Below are positions 7,863 through 16,056 of a stretch of 39,389 nucleotides of DNA, one piece after another; within the stretch, counting starts at the first letter, position 1; each line of letters starts with the position of its first letter. Source of the DNA: Spirulina sp. CCY15215 (GTDB taxonomy: Bacteria; Cyanobacteriota; Cyanobacteriia; Cyanobacteriales; Spirulinaceae). The notes under the pieces are model-generated. The model made no database searches. It worked only from the letters and a program-made list of their open reading frames with translations, and was not told the origin of the DNA. The stretch is from NCBI RefSeq assembly GCF_016888125.1, contig NZ_JACSWA010000446.1, positions 1 through 39,389 on the forward strand, in the 5' to 3' direction. Position numbers and translations under genes: made by a program.

Positions 7863-9737
7863 ATGATTAAAAATATTATCTTTAAAAAAACTTGGTTTCG
7901 GCATTTATTATTAATTGTCGCGATCGCGCTTCTTTTCACGCTGCCTTCTCTATTTTATGGTGTTTTTGATGCTCACGATGTTAAAGTCCATCTCCTGTGG
8001 TCAAATAGTTTTGCGGAACAGTTTTGGCAGGGAGAATTGTATCCCCGTTGGTTATTCGATGCTAATTTTGGTTTAGGAAGTCCAAGTTTTTTCTTTTATC
8101 CACCTTTTCCCTACTATATTTCTAGTTTATTCCATCCTATCTTTTTTAGCGACTCTTCTGGCTGGATGGCTTTGGCTGCTTCCTGTTGTTTAGCACTGAT
8201 ACTATCGGGAATTAATACTTATTTTTGGCTCAGAGAAATTGCCAAAGAATATGCTGCTTTAATGGGGGCGATCGCCTATATGATTTTGCCCTATCATCTC
8301 ACCATAAATTTATATCTTCGTTTTGCTTATGCAGAATATTGGGCATTTGTTTGGCTACCTGCAATCTTATATTTTACAGTTCGCTTTCTTAAGGGAATAA
8401 AGTTAAGTTTAATTGGCATTATATTGAGCTATTTTCTGTTATCTATAACACATTTATTGACTTTTATTATTTTCGCTTTTGTTCCTATTTTTTATACAAT
8501 TTTCTTGGCAAAAGAAAGAATAAAAATGGCGTTATTTATATTATTATCACTCTTTTTAGGATTGGGTTTATCGGCAGTTTACTGGATTCCAGCAATAACC
8601 ATGCAAGAGAATATTTCTACACATTTTCTCTGGAAAGAAGAGGGATTTCTCTATCAGAATAACTTTTTATTTTTGCTTAAACAATTCCCAGATCGCGCTC
8701 ATTTTTGGAATTATTTAGAATTACTGACTTTATTTGTAGGGGCGATCGCCATTATTTCTTGCTTATCGATCCAATATCAAAATAGTAGCAAAAACAAACA
8801 AGAAATTATTTATTGGATTTCTATTTCTTTCGCTTCAATCTTGATGATGATACCCTTCAGTCAATTCATTTGGGATAAAGTGACAATTTTACAAAAAATC
8901 CAGTTTCCTTGGCGGTTTCATTCTTTATTAACTTTAAGTATTTCTGCGGCGATCGCCTTGGTTTTCTCTTCCTTAGAATTAGACTCGTTAAAAAATATTA
9001 GGAAAGCCGCGATCGCGCTAATTTTATTCTCGATTAGTATGACAGTATGGATATCTTATTTAATGTACCCGACGCGAGATTCTGCTTTTTTGATAGCACG
9101 AGTTTTCCTCTTTTTTTCCCTAGCATTATTGCCCATATTTGCTTCACTATTAATCATAAAATCTCAATTAGAAAATCAGCAAACTTTGTTGGCGATCGCG
9201 ATCTCCATGATGGCGATCGCGATCTGTTTAAATGGGGGATGGGCAATACAAAATAAATTTGCTTTAGGATTAGTTTTCAACGACAATATTCACAAACCCA
9301 GTCGCGTATCGGAAATCTTAAAATTAAAGCGAGATCCTCCCGAATATCGCCCAAAATGGTTGCCCGATGAAATCTGGTGGTCGGACAAAGAAATGCAAAA
9401 ATTAAGTACAAGTATTTATGGTGCTGATATTGTTTCTGGCCAAGGAAAAATTTCCGTCAAACAATGGAAACCAAGAAATGTTATCCTAGAAACAAATGCA
9501 ACTACAGATATTTTTGTGACAGTAAGACAATTATATTATCCAGGGTGGGTCGCAAAAATTGAAGGAAATTATGACTCTATTTCTCTTTATCCCGATCGCG
9601 GACTTATCGGAATTTTTATCCCAAAAGGGAAGCATCGGATATTTGTTAAACTTACAGTAGGATTTGCGGAACGATTTGGACAAATTATCAGTATAATTTC
9701 CGTTATTATAACGGTAAGATTATACAAGCATCATTAA
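7863..9737 (+). CDS. GT-C/YfhO-like multi-pass membrane protein (PTPS-related)
   Basis: The 624-residue protein begins with a span (HLLLIVAIALLFTLPSLFYG), then an acidic loop (VFDAHDVKVHLLWSNSF, about 36-52) and NFGLGSPSFFFYPPFPYY (about 73-90). These match the membrane family that databases call 6-pyruvoyl-tetrahydropterin synthase-related and resemble GT-C glycosyltransferases, in which an acidic residue in the first outer loop is catalytic. I count about ten further spans to residue 480. A C-terminal extracytoplasmic domain with RQLYYPGWVAKIEG is YfhO-like, and a last span ends the protein. The likely role is transfer of a sugar from a polyprenyl-phosphate donor; acceptor and donor are unknown. 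The start codon follows directly on the preceding stop. Confidence 0.72.
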   Translation: MIKNIIFKKTWFRHLLLIVAIALLFTLPSLFYGVFDAHDVKVHLLWSNSFAEQFWQGELYPRWLFDANFGLGSPSFFFYPPFPYYISSLFHPIFFSDSSGWMALAASCCLALILSGINTYFWLREIAKEYAALMGAIAYMILPYHLTINLYLRFAYAEYWAFVWLPAILYFTVRFLKGIKLSLIGIILSYFLLSITHLLTFIIFAFVPIFYTIFLAKERIKMALFILLSLFLGLGLSAVYWIPAITMQENISTHFLWKEEGFLYQNNFLFLLKQFPDRAHFWNYLELLTLFVGAIAIISCLSIQYQNSSKNKQEIIYWISISFASILMMIPFSQFIWDKVTILQKIQFPWRFHSLLTLSISAAIALVFSSLELDSLKNIRKAAIALILFSISMTVWISYLMYPTRDSAFLIARVFLFFSLALLPIFASLLIIKSQLENQQTLLAIAISMMAIAICLNGGWAIQNKFALGLVFNDNIHKPSRVSEILKLKRDPPEYRPKWLPDEIWWSDKEMQKLSTSIYGADIVSGQGKISVKQWKPRNVILETNATTDIFVTVRQLYYPGWVAKIEGNYDSISLYPDRGLIGIFIPKGKHRIFVKLTVGFAERFGQIISIISVIITVRLYKHH

Positions 9738-9756
9738 AATTCATAAACGATCTTAA

Positions 9757-10239
9757 ATGTTATCCAAAAAACCCGATATTGGCTATATTCCCACTCCCCT
9801 AAAATTGGTCGATATCTTGTTAGATTTTGCCGCAGTGGAGAAAGAAGATATTTTCTACGATCTGGGTAGTGGAGATGGACGAATTTTAATTCAAGCAGCC
9901 CAAAAATTCGGAACTCGGGGAGTCGGTATTGAATGCGATCGCGATCGCATTTCTGAAGCCAGTTCAAATGTAGAGATAGCAGGGGTTGAAAATTTAGTAG
10001 AGTTTCGCCATGAAGATTTATTTTCCTGCAACTTTAAAGAAGCGAGCGTTGTTTTTCTTTATCTTTTACCCCATCTAAACTTACAACTACGCCCCCAACT
10101 TTGGCAACAATTAAAACCTGGAACACGAGTTATTTCCAGGGATTTTGATATGGAAGACTGGCAGTGCGATCGCGCAATTACCTTAGATACAATCGAAGCA
10201 GAAGAAGAAGCAACATTATATTATTGGTGTATTAAATAA
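9757..10239 (+). CDS. Class I SAM-dependent methyltransferase
   Basis: The 160-residue protein has the class I methyltransferase core. Motif I is FYDLGSGDGRILIQAA (about 33-48), motif II ends at GIECDRDRI (the acidic residue that binds the ribose hydroxyls), and ENLVEFRHEDLFSC carries the adenine-binding acidic turn. ASVVFLYLLPHLNLQLRPQL corresponds to motif IV/V. The short PTPLKLVDILLDFAAV lead-in is usual for the stand-alone small type, which includes lysine methyltransferases. The substrate cannot be deduced. It starts 20 bases after the large membrane protein. Confidence 0.85.
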   Translation: MLSKKPDIGYIPTPLKLVDILLDFAAVEKEDIFYDLGSGDGRILIQAAQKFGTRGVGIECDRDRISEASSNVEIAGVENLVEFRHEDLFSCNFKEASVVFLYLLPHLNLQLRPQLWQQLKPGTRVISRDFDMEDWQCDRAITLDTIEAEEEATLYYWCIK

Positions 10240-10251
10240 TAAAATAAAAAC

Positions 10252-10280
10252 AAACAGCTAACTAAAAAAGTTAACTGTTT
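10252..10280 (-). terminator. Hairpin terminator after tRNA-Arg
   Basis: AAACAGCTAACT pairs with AGTTAACTGTTT with one mismatch around a 5-base loop. On the minus strand it follows the tRNA by seven bases and leads into GTTTTTATTTTATTAT, a good T-rich tract. It may also stop plus-strand transcripts of the methyltransferase gene. Confidence 0.75.
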
Positions 10281-10287
10281 ATTAAAG

Positions 10288-10361
10288 CGGGACAGGAGGG
10301 ATTCGAACCCCCGACACCGTAGTCCGTAGCCACGTGCTCTAGTCCACTGAGCTACAGTCCC
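10288..10361 (-). tRNA. tRNA-Arg (anticodon ACG)
   Basis: The 74-nt cloverleaf on the minus strand has acceptor strands GGGACTG / CTGTCCC (one T-T mismatch at pair 6-67) and a D-arm GCTC...GAGC. The anticodon stem CGTGG/CTACG encloses loop CTACGGA, with the anticodon at 10325-10327. The T-arm is GGGGG-TTCGAAT-CCCTC. CCA is not encoded and the discriminator base is G. ACG is read as ICG after deamination and serves CGU/CGC/CGA codons. Confidence 0.95.
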
Positions 10362-10426
10362 TAGTAAAAATGCTGCACTCATGCAACGCTTAACGAGTAT
10401 AGCACTGTTTTTCTGAATAAAGCAAG

Positions 10427-10936
10427 ATGGCTGAAAAATTATCTCATCTCGACGCAAAAGGGCAGGTGCAAATGGTGGATGTCTCCGCCAAAACCGCAAC
10501 ACAAAGGGAGGCGATCGCCCAAGGACGGGTGAGAATGTCCCTATCGACCCTGGACATCATAGAAGCGGGAAATGCCCCCAAAGGCGATGTTATCGCTACA
10601 GCAAAACTAGCAGGAATCATGGCCGCCAAACAAACCGCCCAATTAATTCCCCTTTGCCATCCCCTCCCCTTGAGTAAAATAGCCGTAGAAATTGAACCCG
10701 ATCGCGAATTGCCAGGATATCGCCTTCAAGCCACCGTTAAAACCAAAGCCGAAACCGGAGTCGAAATGGAAGCATTAACCGCCGTTTCCGTTGCCGCATT
10801 GACCCTCTACGACATGGCCAAAGCCCTCGAAAAGGCGATCGCGATCGAAGAGATTTACCTATTGCGAAAAACGGGAGGAAAGTCTGGAGATTACCAGCGA
10901 GAAATGCAAACAAAGCCAGAGAATATGTCAAGATGA
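10427..10936 (+). CDS. moaC: Cyclic pyranopterin monophosphate synthase MoaC
   Basis: The 169-residue protein has MoaC hallmarks: [18 protein letters not shown] (about 17-34), the active-site [12 protein letters not shown] (about 72-83), [20 protein letters not shown] (about 109-128) and a C-terminal [12 protein letters not shown]. With MoaA it makes cPMP from GTP in molybdenum-cofactor synthesis; the conserved His in LCHPL and Asp in YDMAKA are the known catalytic residues. Length is normal. No other moa gene is in the window. Start is ATG 10427, just upstream of and divergent from tRNA-Arg. Confidence 0.97.
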   Translation: MAEKLSHLDAKGQVQMVDVSAKTATQREAIAQGRVRMSLSTLDIIEAGNAPKGDVIATAKLAGIMAAKQTAQLIPLCHPLPLSKIAVEIEPDRELPGYRLQATVKTKAETGVEMEALTAVSVAALTLYDMAKALEKAIAIEEIYLLRKTGGKSGDYQREMQTKPENMSR

Positions 10937-10987
10937 AAACATTACCAAAAGCATATTTATCAAGAATCTTTAAGTAAGGAGAAAATC

Positions 10988-11239
10988 ATGCCCCCTCGCT
11001 GGCCGCGCCAACCCGATCGCAATGACCCTGAGTATCGCCGCTTGGACGATCGCATGAATTTTGCCATTCATGTCGGTATCTTTCTGACGATCAATTCTGG
11101 TTTATGGTTTGTTTCGGGGATTAAAAACGTCCATTGGCCTTGGGAAACAGGTTTTACCCTCACTTGGCTGGCGATCGTTTTACTACATTTACTTTATATT
11201 GCGGCGATCGCAGACTATTCTCCAAAACCCGATAGCTAG
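10988..11239 (+). CDS. 2TM domain-containing small membrane protein
   Basis: The 83-residue protein has a basic, Arg/Pro-rich N-terminus, then two membrane spans (NFAIHVGIFLTINSGLWFVSG, written here in part, and a second one, LTWLAIVLLHLLYIAAIA). The DPEYRRLDDRMNFAIHVGIF stretch fits the 2TM domain (PF13239). A good Shine-Dalgarno AAGGAG lies seven bases upstream of ATG 10988. The role is unknown; in other bacteria this domain is fused to sensor or regulator proteins. Confidence 0.75.
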   Translation: MPPRWPRQPDRNDPEYRRLDDRMNFAIHVGIFLTINSGLWFVSGIKNVHWPWETGFTLTWLAIVLLHLLYIAAIADYSPKPDS

Positions 11240-11253
11240 GCTAATTCTTAATC

Positions 11254-11562
11254 ATGGCTAATTCTCAGACAACCGAAGCAATTGAAAAACTTGCAGCAGA
11301 GATCGGCAAAAACGTCTATATTGATATAGCCAAATGGCACTTGTATCTCGCCGATGCCAAGCTGCATATCCTGGTGGCACAAGGGGTGTATCCACTACTG
11401 GAAGAAAATCAACTCAATGAAGATAGCGTTATCCAAATTTTGCAAAATATCCCCATCAAAATTGGTGGGGGTAAGCGCGAAATACCGCTTCTCGATTTAC
11501 TTCCCCTCCCCTGTCAAGTCGATTTAATGGACTTGCTAGAAGAATATCAGCGCAATTTTTAA
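11254..11562 (+). CDS. DUF3181 family protein
   Basis: The 102-residue protein matches the cyanobacterial DUF3181 family: IEKLAAEIGKNVYIDIAKWH (about 10-29), LYLADAKLHILVAQGVYPLL, and IKIGGGKREIPLLDLLP near the end. It is soluble and helical. The function is unknown. It follows the 2TM gene by 14 bases, so they are probably co-transcribed. Confidence 0.82.
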   Translation: MANSQTTEAIEKLAAEIGKNVYIDIAKWHLYLADAKLHILVAQGVYPLLEENQLNEDSVIQILQNIPIKIGGGKREIPLLDLLPLPCQVDLMDLLEEYQRNF

Positions 11563-11604
11563 AGCATTTACAAGCGCCGACATAGTGCCAGTCAAGGGGG
11601 AAAT

Positions 11605-12603
11605 ATGCGCGATCGCCTTCTATCCAAACTACCACCAGACCAACTCCTACAGCGACCCAAAGAAGAGGTATTGCAGGAAATTGAGCGTCTGCGTAAAGTA
11701 GAACTTGCTTTTGATGCCCAAGATGAAATGCTACGCTCTTTAGTGGTTATTGGGCAAACCGCAACGGGACGCTTAATGCTGCGCTCTATGTTACAAACGA
11801 CAATTAAAGTTTCCGTTAAACTTACTGACGCTCACGAAAGTAGCTTATTTTTGCTGAACTCTAAAGGAGCAGTCACAGAAAGCATTCTTGCTCGCGGGGC
11901 AACAATTAAGGAACAAAAAGAACATCTCATTGGCAAAGTTCTCGATAGCGGTTTAGCGGGATGGGTAGTCGAACGCCGTCAGGTGGGTTTAATTACAGAT
12001 ACGCGCAAAGACGAACGCTGGATCACTCTCCCCGATCAGCCTTATACTGTGGGTTCTGCCCTCTGCGTCCCCATTCTCAGAGGCAAAGTTCTCCTCGGTA
12101 TTCTCACTCTCACTCATTCCGAACCGAATCACTTTAACGAAGACTTATCGGATTTGATGCAAATGTGCGCTCGTCAAATGGCGCTTGCCCTAGATAATGC
12201 ACGGCTTTATGTGCGAGAACACGGGCAAAAGGAACAACTGGCGGCACAAAAGGTAGAAGAAGAAAATATCAAGGAAGAAGATCAAGATTTAGCTCATTTA
12301 GGATTTTATATTATAGCAGAAAATGGCAAATTCCTCTATGCTAATACAAGAATTGCGGAGATTTTTGGTTATGAATTTGGGGAATTGGTCACTTTAAAAT
12401 CAATTCTCAAGTTAGTAGCAACAACCCACTATCATCAAGTAGCAGAAATCTTTTCTCAATGCGTTCAGGGCTATAATCCAATTCTGTCCTGTCGGTTTAA
12501 AGGACAGCGAAAAGATCGCCGTTCAGTCGATATTGAAATTTATGGAACGCGAACGAAGTTTTATGGGAAATATGTTGTTATTGGGATATTACGATTAATT
12601 TAA
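11605..12603 (+). CDS. GAF-PAS sensory protein without output domain
   Basis: The 332-residue protein has a helical lead-in (about 1-60), a GAF domain (about 60-200; SVKLTDAHESSLFLLNSKG, LDSGLAGWVVERRQVGLITD, SALCVPILRGKVLLGILTLT), a charged linker (GQKEQLAAQKVEEENIKEED) and a PAS domain (about 225-332; FYIIAENGKFLYANTRIAEI, FGYEFGELVTL). There is no histidine kinase, GGDEF or helix-turn-helix part, so it would have to signal by protein contact. I see no Cys in the GAF pocket position used by phycobilin-binding GAF domains. It starts 42 bases after the DUF3181 gene. Confidence 0.85.
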   Translation: MRDRLLSKLPPDQLLQRPKEEVLQEIERLRKVELAFDAQDEMLRSLVVIGQTATGRLMLRSMLQTTIKVSVKLTDAHESSLFLLNSKGAVTESILARGATIKEQKEHLIGKVLDSGLAGWVVERRQVGLITDTRKDERWITLPDQPYTVGSALCVPILRGKVLLGILTLTHSEPNHFNEDLSDLMQMCARQMALALDNARLYVREHGQKEQLAAQKVEEENIKEEDQDLAHLGFYIIAENGKFLYANTRIAEIFGYEFGELVTLKSILKLVATTHYHQVAEIFSQCVQGYNPILSCRFKGQRKDRRSVDIEIYGTRTKFYGKYVVIGILRLI

Positions 12604-12705
12604 TTATAATTTAATTAACTTTGTTTCTTTTCCGCGATCGCCCTAGCGAAATTTGACAAAGCACTATCTTCTGTGATAGGTGAAAGATTTTTTATATTGC
12701 TAAAA

Positions 12706-13122
12706 TTAACGTAAAATTCGCAAAAATTCCAACGGTAAACCATCCCGATCGCGGATAAATGCGACCTCATAAATGCGATCGCCGATCGCCTGCTGTTCTG
12801 GTTCTAATAATACCTCAACCGGCTCCTCTCCAGCCTCTCTCAGCCTTTCTTGAAACCGTTTTAACCAGGTCGGTAAATCGGGAGTGAGTTCCGTCAAATC
12901 AAAAGACAAATGATAATAACCCACATAATGTTCATCCCCAAAAGCATCGGCTGCAGGTTTGGGTTCGGGAATTTGAATCAATTCGATGCGTCCCCCCAAT
13001 CCTTCCAGCCAACAAGCTAGAGTGTAACCAGTTGTAAATCTCTCTGTCACCGTAAAACCCAACTGTTCATAAAAGGCGATCGCAACATGAATATTAGCCG
13101 TGCGAATCGAAACATGGTGCAT
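12706..13122 (-). CDS. VOC family protein (glyoxalase/dioxygenase-like)
   Basis: The 138-residue protein has two beta-alpha-beta-beta-beta units of the vicinal oxygen chelate fold. It starts MHHVSIRTANIHVAIAFYEQ, with the metal-ligand His in the first strand, then ERFTTGYTLACWLEGLGGRIELI. The second half has HYVGYYHLSFDLTEL and ends YEVAFIRDRDGLPLEFLRI, whose last Glu is a typical metal ligand. This points to a metal enzyme such as a glyoxalase-like lyase or an antibiotic-binding protein; the substrate is not known. ATG 13122 is clear. Confidence 0.85.
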   Translation of the reverse strand: MHHVSIRTANIHVAIAFYEQLGFTVTERFTTGYTLACWLEGLGGRIELIQIPEPKPAADAFGDEHYVGYYHLSFDLTELTPDLPTWLKRFQERLREAGEEPVEVLLEPEQQAIGDRIYEVAFIRDRDGLPLEFLRILR

Positions 13123-13157
13123 TATTAATGATTAATTACGAAAAAACTCTGCAAAAA

Positions 13158-13670
13158 TTATTCAAATAACCGAAAATAAGGATAGCGAGTCGGCATTCCA
13201 GGTTCTTTTTCTAAGGAGAAATTAATAATATCCCAACGGGGATCGTCGTAAGATTCGGGGCTAAAAGAAACAGGTAAACCATATAAGCGTGGAACTTTTG
13301 TTTCCGTAGCATTATTGTGCCGAGGAGTACTGCTTTCGAGATAAGCACTCACCAATTCTTGGTAACGATGGGCAATAATAACTTTAGTCGCTTTGTAACC
13401 TTGAGTGTAGAGGCGATCGAGGGCTTCGTGAATTTCAAAACGAATGCCGTCGGGATGAGTGTGCTGGCGATACCATTCCTCTTGCCATTGTCGCCAATGT
13501 CGTCCCGACTGTAAATGAACCAGTTCACCAGTTTGAGGGTCTGACTCAAAAGCACCATGACGAGGACAAAGATAAGTATCCGTCAGAGTCAGCGCGGGAA
13601 TAGTTTGACGACAGTGGGGACATTTAATCTCCGCACCAAAAATGGGATAGTGTAAAGCAGGATTGATCAT
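13158..13670 (-). CDS. TIGR02652 family cyanobacterial protein
   Basis: The 170-residue protein begins MINPALHYPIFGAEIKCPHC. It carries a zinc-ribbon-like CPHCRQ...YLCPRHG (about 15-42), and then SGRHWRQWQEEWYRQHTHP and a C-terminal TRYPYFRLFE. This agrees with TIGR02652 as I remember it, including length. The function is unknown. A longer frame opens at 13703, but ATG 13670 begins the conserved part. Confidence 0.8.
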   Translation of the reverse strand: MINPALHYPIFGAEIKCPHCRQTIPALTLTDTYLCPRHGAFESDPQTGELVHLQSGRHWRQWQEEWYRQHTHPDGIRFEIHEALDRLYTQGYKATKVIIAHRYQELVSAYLESSTPRHNNATETKVPRLYGLPVSFSPESYDDPRWDIINFSLEKEPGMPTRYPYFRLFE

Positions 13671-13819
13671 AGAATAATCTCGATTGTCCGTTTGAGCAGG
13701 CAAGCCTTATCTCCAGCCTGATCTTAAATAATTCCCAAACGGGATAGTTTGGTTTCATTATAGCCGTGCTTCCCCCATCCCATAAAAATTTGCGATCGCC
13801 ATTTCCAAACTGAAAAACG

Positions 13820-14350
13820 ATGAATGATAATGTTTCCTATTGGCCATCACCGGATACCACTTTAGCTGCTTTTATTGCCCCCAATGCAACGGTTATGGGT
13901 CGCGTTTTCTTAACAGAGGGAACAAGTATTTGGTATAACGCCGTGGTGCGAGGGGATGTAGAACGGATTGAAATTGGTGCTTATACTAATGTTCAAGATG
14001 GGGCGATTTTACACGGCGATCCAGGTAAACCGACGATTTTAGAAGATTATGTCACCATCGGACATCGCGCTGTAATTCATTCTGCGGCGATCGAAACAGG
14101 CTGTTTGATCGGTATTGGGGCGATCGTTTTAGATGGCGTGCGGGTCGGGACGGGGAGTATTATAGGAGCAGGCTCTGTTGTCACCAAAGATGTTCCCCCG
14201 CGATCGCTGGTCATTGGGGTTCCAGGCAAAAAACTGCGGGATGTTTCCGACCAACAAGCAGCAGAACTGATCGAACACGCCCAACGCTATGAGAAACTGG
14301 CTTTAGTCCATGCTGGAAAGGGAACGGATCTGGGCTTTGTTGATAGTTGA
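13820..14350 (+). CDS. Gamma-class carbonic anhydrase family protein
   Basis: The 176-residue protein is a left-handed beta-helix with hexapeptide turns. The three zinc-type histidines are visible: GAILHGD (about residue 70) and IGHRAVIHS (about 87 and 92). Nearby SIWYNAVVRGDVERIEIGAY and TNVQDG carry the Arg, Asp and Gln usual in gamma carbonic anhydrases. The C-terminus is a helix (AAELIEHAQRYEKLA). It is of the YrdA/ferripyochelin-binding type and lacks the RuBisCO-like repeats of CcmM. Carbonic anhydrase activity is plausible but often not demonstrated for this subgroup. Confidence 0.9.
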   Translation: MNDNVSYWPSPDTTLAAFIAPNATVMGRVFLTEGTSIWYNAVVRGDVERIEIGAYTNVQDGAILHGDPGKPTILEDYVTIGHRAVIHSAAIETGCLIGIGAIVLDGVRVGTGSIIGAGSVVTKDVPPRSLVIGVPGKKLRDVSDQQAAELIEHAQRYEKLALVHAGKGTDLGFVDS

Positions 14351-14373
14351 TGGCTGATAATTGGTAAAATCGG

Positions 14374-14394
14374 TAACTGATAACTGATAACTGA
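14374..14394. repeat. Heptanucleotide tandem repeat (TAACTGA x3)
   Basis: Three perfect copies of TAACTGA sit 12 bases before the ATG of the YbjN gene, with looser copies of the same type at 14340-14362. This is the same repeat class as at 7450 and 31021. Confidence 0.85.
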
Positions 14395-14405
14395 ATAATT
14401 AAACT

Positions 14406-14870
14406 ATGACAATGCAAAATTTAGAAGCTCTGGTTACTGATGATGGCGAACTCGACTCAGAGGCGACCAGTTACAAAGATTTGATAGAAACGGTTATTTC
14501 CAGCTTGGCACAGGGCGATAGTGCGATGGTCAACCATGCTCAAGACGGACACCTCTGGAAATTTCAGTACGGTAGTGTTGAGGTGTTTGTTCAGCTAACG
14601 GGAGAAACTGAGGAGGATCTCCTCACGGTTTGGTCGCCAGTATTGCAACTTCCCGCTAAAAACGAACTTGAGTTAATGAAAAAATTAATGGGGATGAATT
14701 GGTCGGGAACCTTTGAGACTTGTTTCGGGATTTTTGGCGATAGCATTGTTGTCTCTTCTCAACGCGCCATCGCTGACCTCTCTGCGACGGAAATTTCCCG
14801 CACCATTACCCTTGCTGCAACCATTGCTGACGACAATGACGATGCCCTCCAAGCCGAATTCGGGCAGTAA
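14406..14870 (+). CDS. YbjN domain-containing protein
   Basis: The 154-residue acidic protein has the YbjN/type III chaperone-like fold pattern: YKDLIETVISSLAQGD (about 23-38), HLWKFQYGSVEVFVQL and LTVWSPVLQLPA, then FETCFGIFGDSIVVSSQR and a C-terminal helix. In cyanobacteria such proteins are conserved, with unknown function. Its last 35 bases overlap the start of the lipoate-ligase-like gene, suggesting coupled translation. Confidence 0.82.
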   Translation: MTMQNLEALVTDDGELDSEATSYKDLIETVISSLAQGDSAMVNHAQDGHLWKFQYGSVEVFVQLTGETEEDLLTVWSPVLQLPAKNELELMKKLMGMNWSGTFETCFGIFGDSIVVSSQRAIADLSATEISRTITLAATIADDNDDALQAEFGQ

Positions 14871-15612
14871 TCTCACTCTACCCCATCAATGGCGTTTTAT
14901 ACCCCTTATTGAGGCTTCTGGGGCGACCCAAATGGCGATCGATCGCTGGTTATTTCAGCAGCATATTACGGGAAATGCTCCTCCGACGCTACGATTTTAT
15001 ACTTGGAATCCTGTGGCTATTTCCTTGGGCTATCATCAACACCAATACCCAGAATTTTGGCAGCAGTTAAAATGGCAAGGAGAGGCGATCGAATTAGTGC
15101 GCCGTCCTACAGGAGGTCGGGCGGTTCTCCATCAAGGGGATTTAACTTATATGGTGGTAGTATCGGGACTATCGGGAACGCGATCGCAAACCTATCAACA
15201 AATTTGCTCGTTTTTAATTTCCGGGTGGCGATCCCTCGGTATCAATCTACACTACGGCCAAGCTGGGCGAGGATACATCAAACAAGCCAGTTGTTTCAGC
15301 AGTGCAACATCGGCGGATCTGGTCACAGAAAGCGGTTACAAGTTCATTGGTAGCGCTCAATACCGTCAGGGAAACGCAATTCTACAACATGGGGCGATCG
15401 CCCTTTCTACCAATAGAGGATTATATCAGCAAGTTTTTGCTCAATTACCAATCGGTTTTTCCCCCGATCGAGAATGGCATCTACGCCAAATTATCGCAAC
15501 CCTTAAAACTGCTGCAAAAGACTGTTTTGATATTGAGTTAATGACTCAACCTTTAAGCGCATTAGAGAGGGAAGCCGCCGAGCATGGTAGTCTTGTCCCG
15601 ATCGCCGATTAA
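14836..15612 (+). CDS. Lipoate/octanoyl-protein ligase family protein (LplA/LipM-like)
   Basis: The 258-residue protein has the biotin/lipoate A/B ligase fold: LRFYTWNPVAISLGYHQHQY (about 45-64), VRRPTGGRAVLHQGDLTYMV (about 83-102, the RRxTGGxAxxH substrate loop), and KFIGSAQYRQGNAILQHGAI, with the conserved Lys that contacts the acyl group. It attaches octanoate or lipoate to carrier domains such as GcvH or E2 subunits, or moves octanoyl between them. Which of these it does cannot be told from sequence alone. Start is ATG 14836 or 14842, inside the end of the YbjN gene; an upstream frame exists but only overlaps that gene. Confidence 0.85.
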   Translation: MTMPSKPNSGSNLTLPHQWRFIPLIEASGATQMAIDRWLFQQHITGNAPPTLRFYTWNPVAISLGYHQHQYPEFWQQLKWQGEAIELVRRPTGGRAVLHQGDLTYMVVVSGLSGTRSQTYQQICSFLISGWRSLGINLHYGQAGRGYIKQASCFSSATSADLVTESGYKFIGSAQYRQGNAILQHGAIALSTNRGLYQQVFAQLPIGFSPDREWHLRQIIATLKTAAKDCFDIELMTQPLSALEREAAEHGSLVPIAD

Positions 15613-15644
15613 TAGTTATCGATACTTATTACCGATTATTAAAT

Positions 15645-15995
15645 ATGATGGTTGAAGATCCCCAAAGCAAAATTACCGTGGAAGAACTCGCCCAGCGCAT
15701 GGTAGAAAAGAGTGAGATATTGCAACTCATTGACGTGCGAGAACCTGAAGAGATCGCGATCGCGCATATTGCAGGATTTGAAGTTTTGCCTTTGAGTCAA
15801 TTTAACGATTGGTCAGAGGATATTAAACAGCGTTTTAATACCGAATCCGAAACTCTTGTTCTCTGTCATCATGGAATGCGATCGGCGCAAATGTGTCAAT
15901 GGCTACGAAGCCAAGGCTTTACAAATGTTAAAAACATTACGGGTGGCATTGAGGCTTACGCTTGTTTAGTAGATGCCAGTCTGCCTCGATATTAA
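15645..15995 (+). CDS. Single-domain rhodanese-like protein
   Basis: The 116-residue protein is one rhodanese domain: LIDVREPEEIAIAHIAGFEV (about 28-47), the active-site loop LCHHGMRSAQMCQWL with catalytic Cys (about residue 75), and VKNITGGIEAYA. It would carry sulfur as a cysteine persulfide. ATG 15645 is followed at once by a second ATG; either may be used. It is short and soluble, like GlpE. It lies just before hrcA, whose start is 61 bases downstream. Confidence 0.9.
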   Translation: MMVEDPQSKITVEELAQRMVEKSEILQLIDVREPEEIAIAHIAGFEVLPLSQFNDWSEDIKQRFNTESETLVLCHHGMRSAQMCQWLRSQGFTNVKNITGGIEAYACLVDASLPRY

Positions 15996-16056
15996 TCAAG
16001 ATTGTTTTCTTTTCCTTGTAATAATATTCATCCTTTTTGAGAAACTTTTTTTACTA

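Noticed and set aside
15996-16056. CIRCE operator before hrcA
   Set aside because: I looked for TTAGCACTC-N9-GAGTGCTAA and found no convincing match here.
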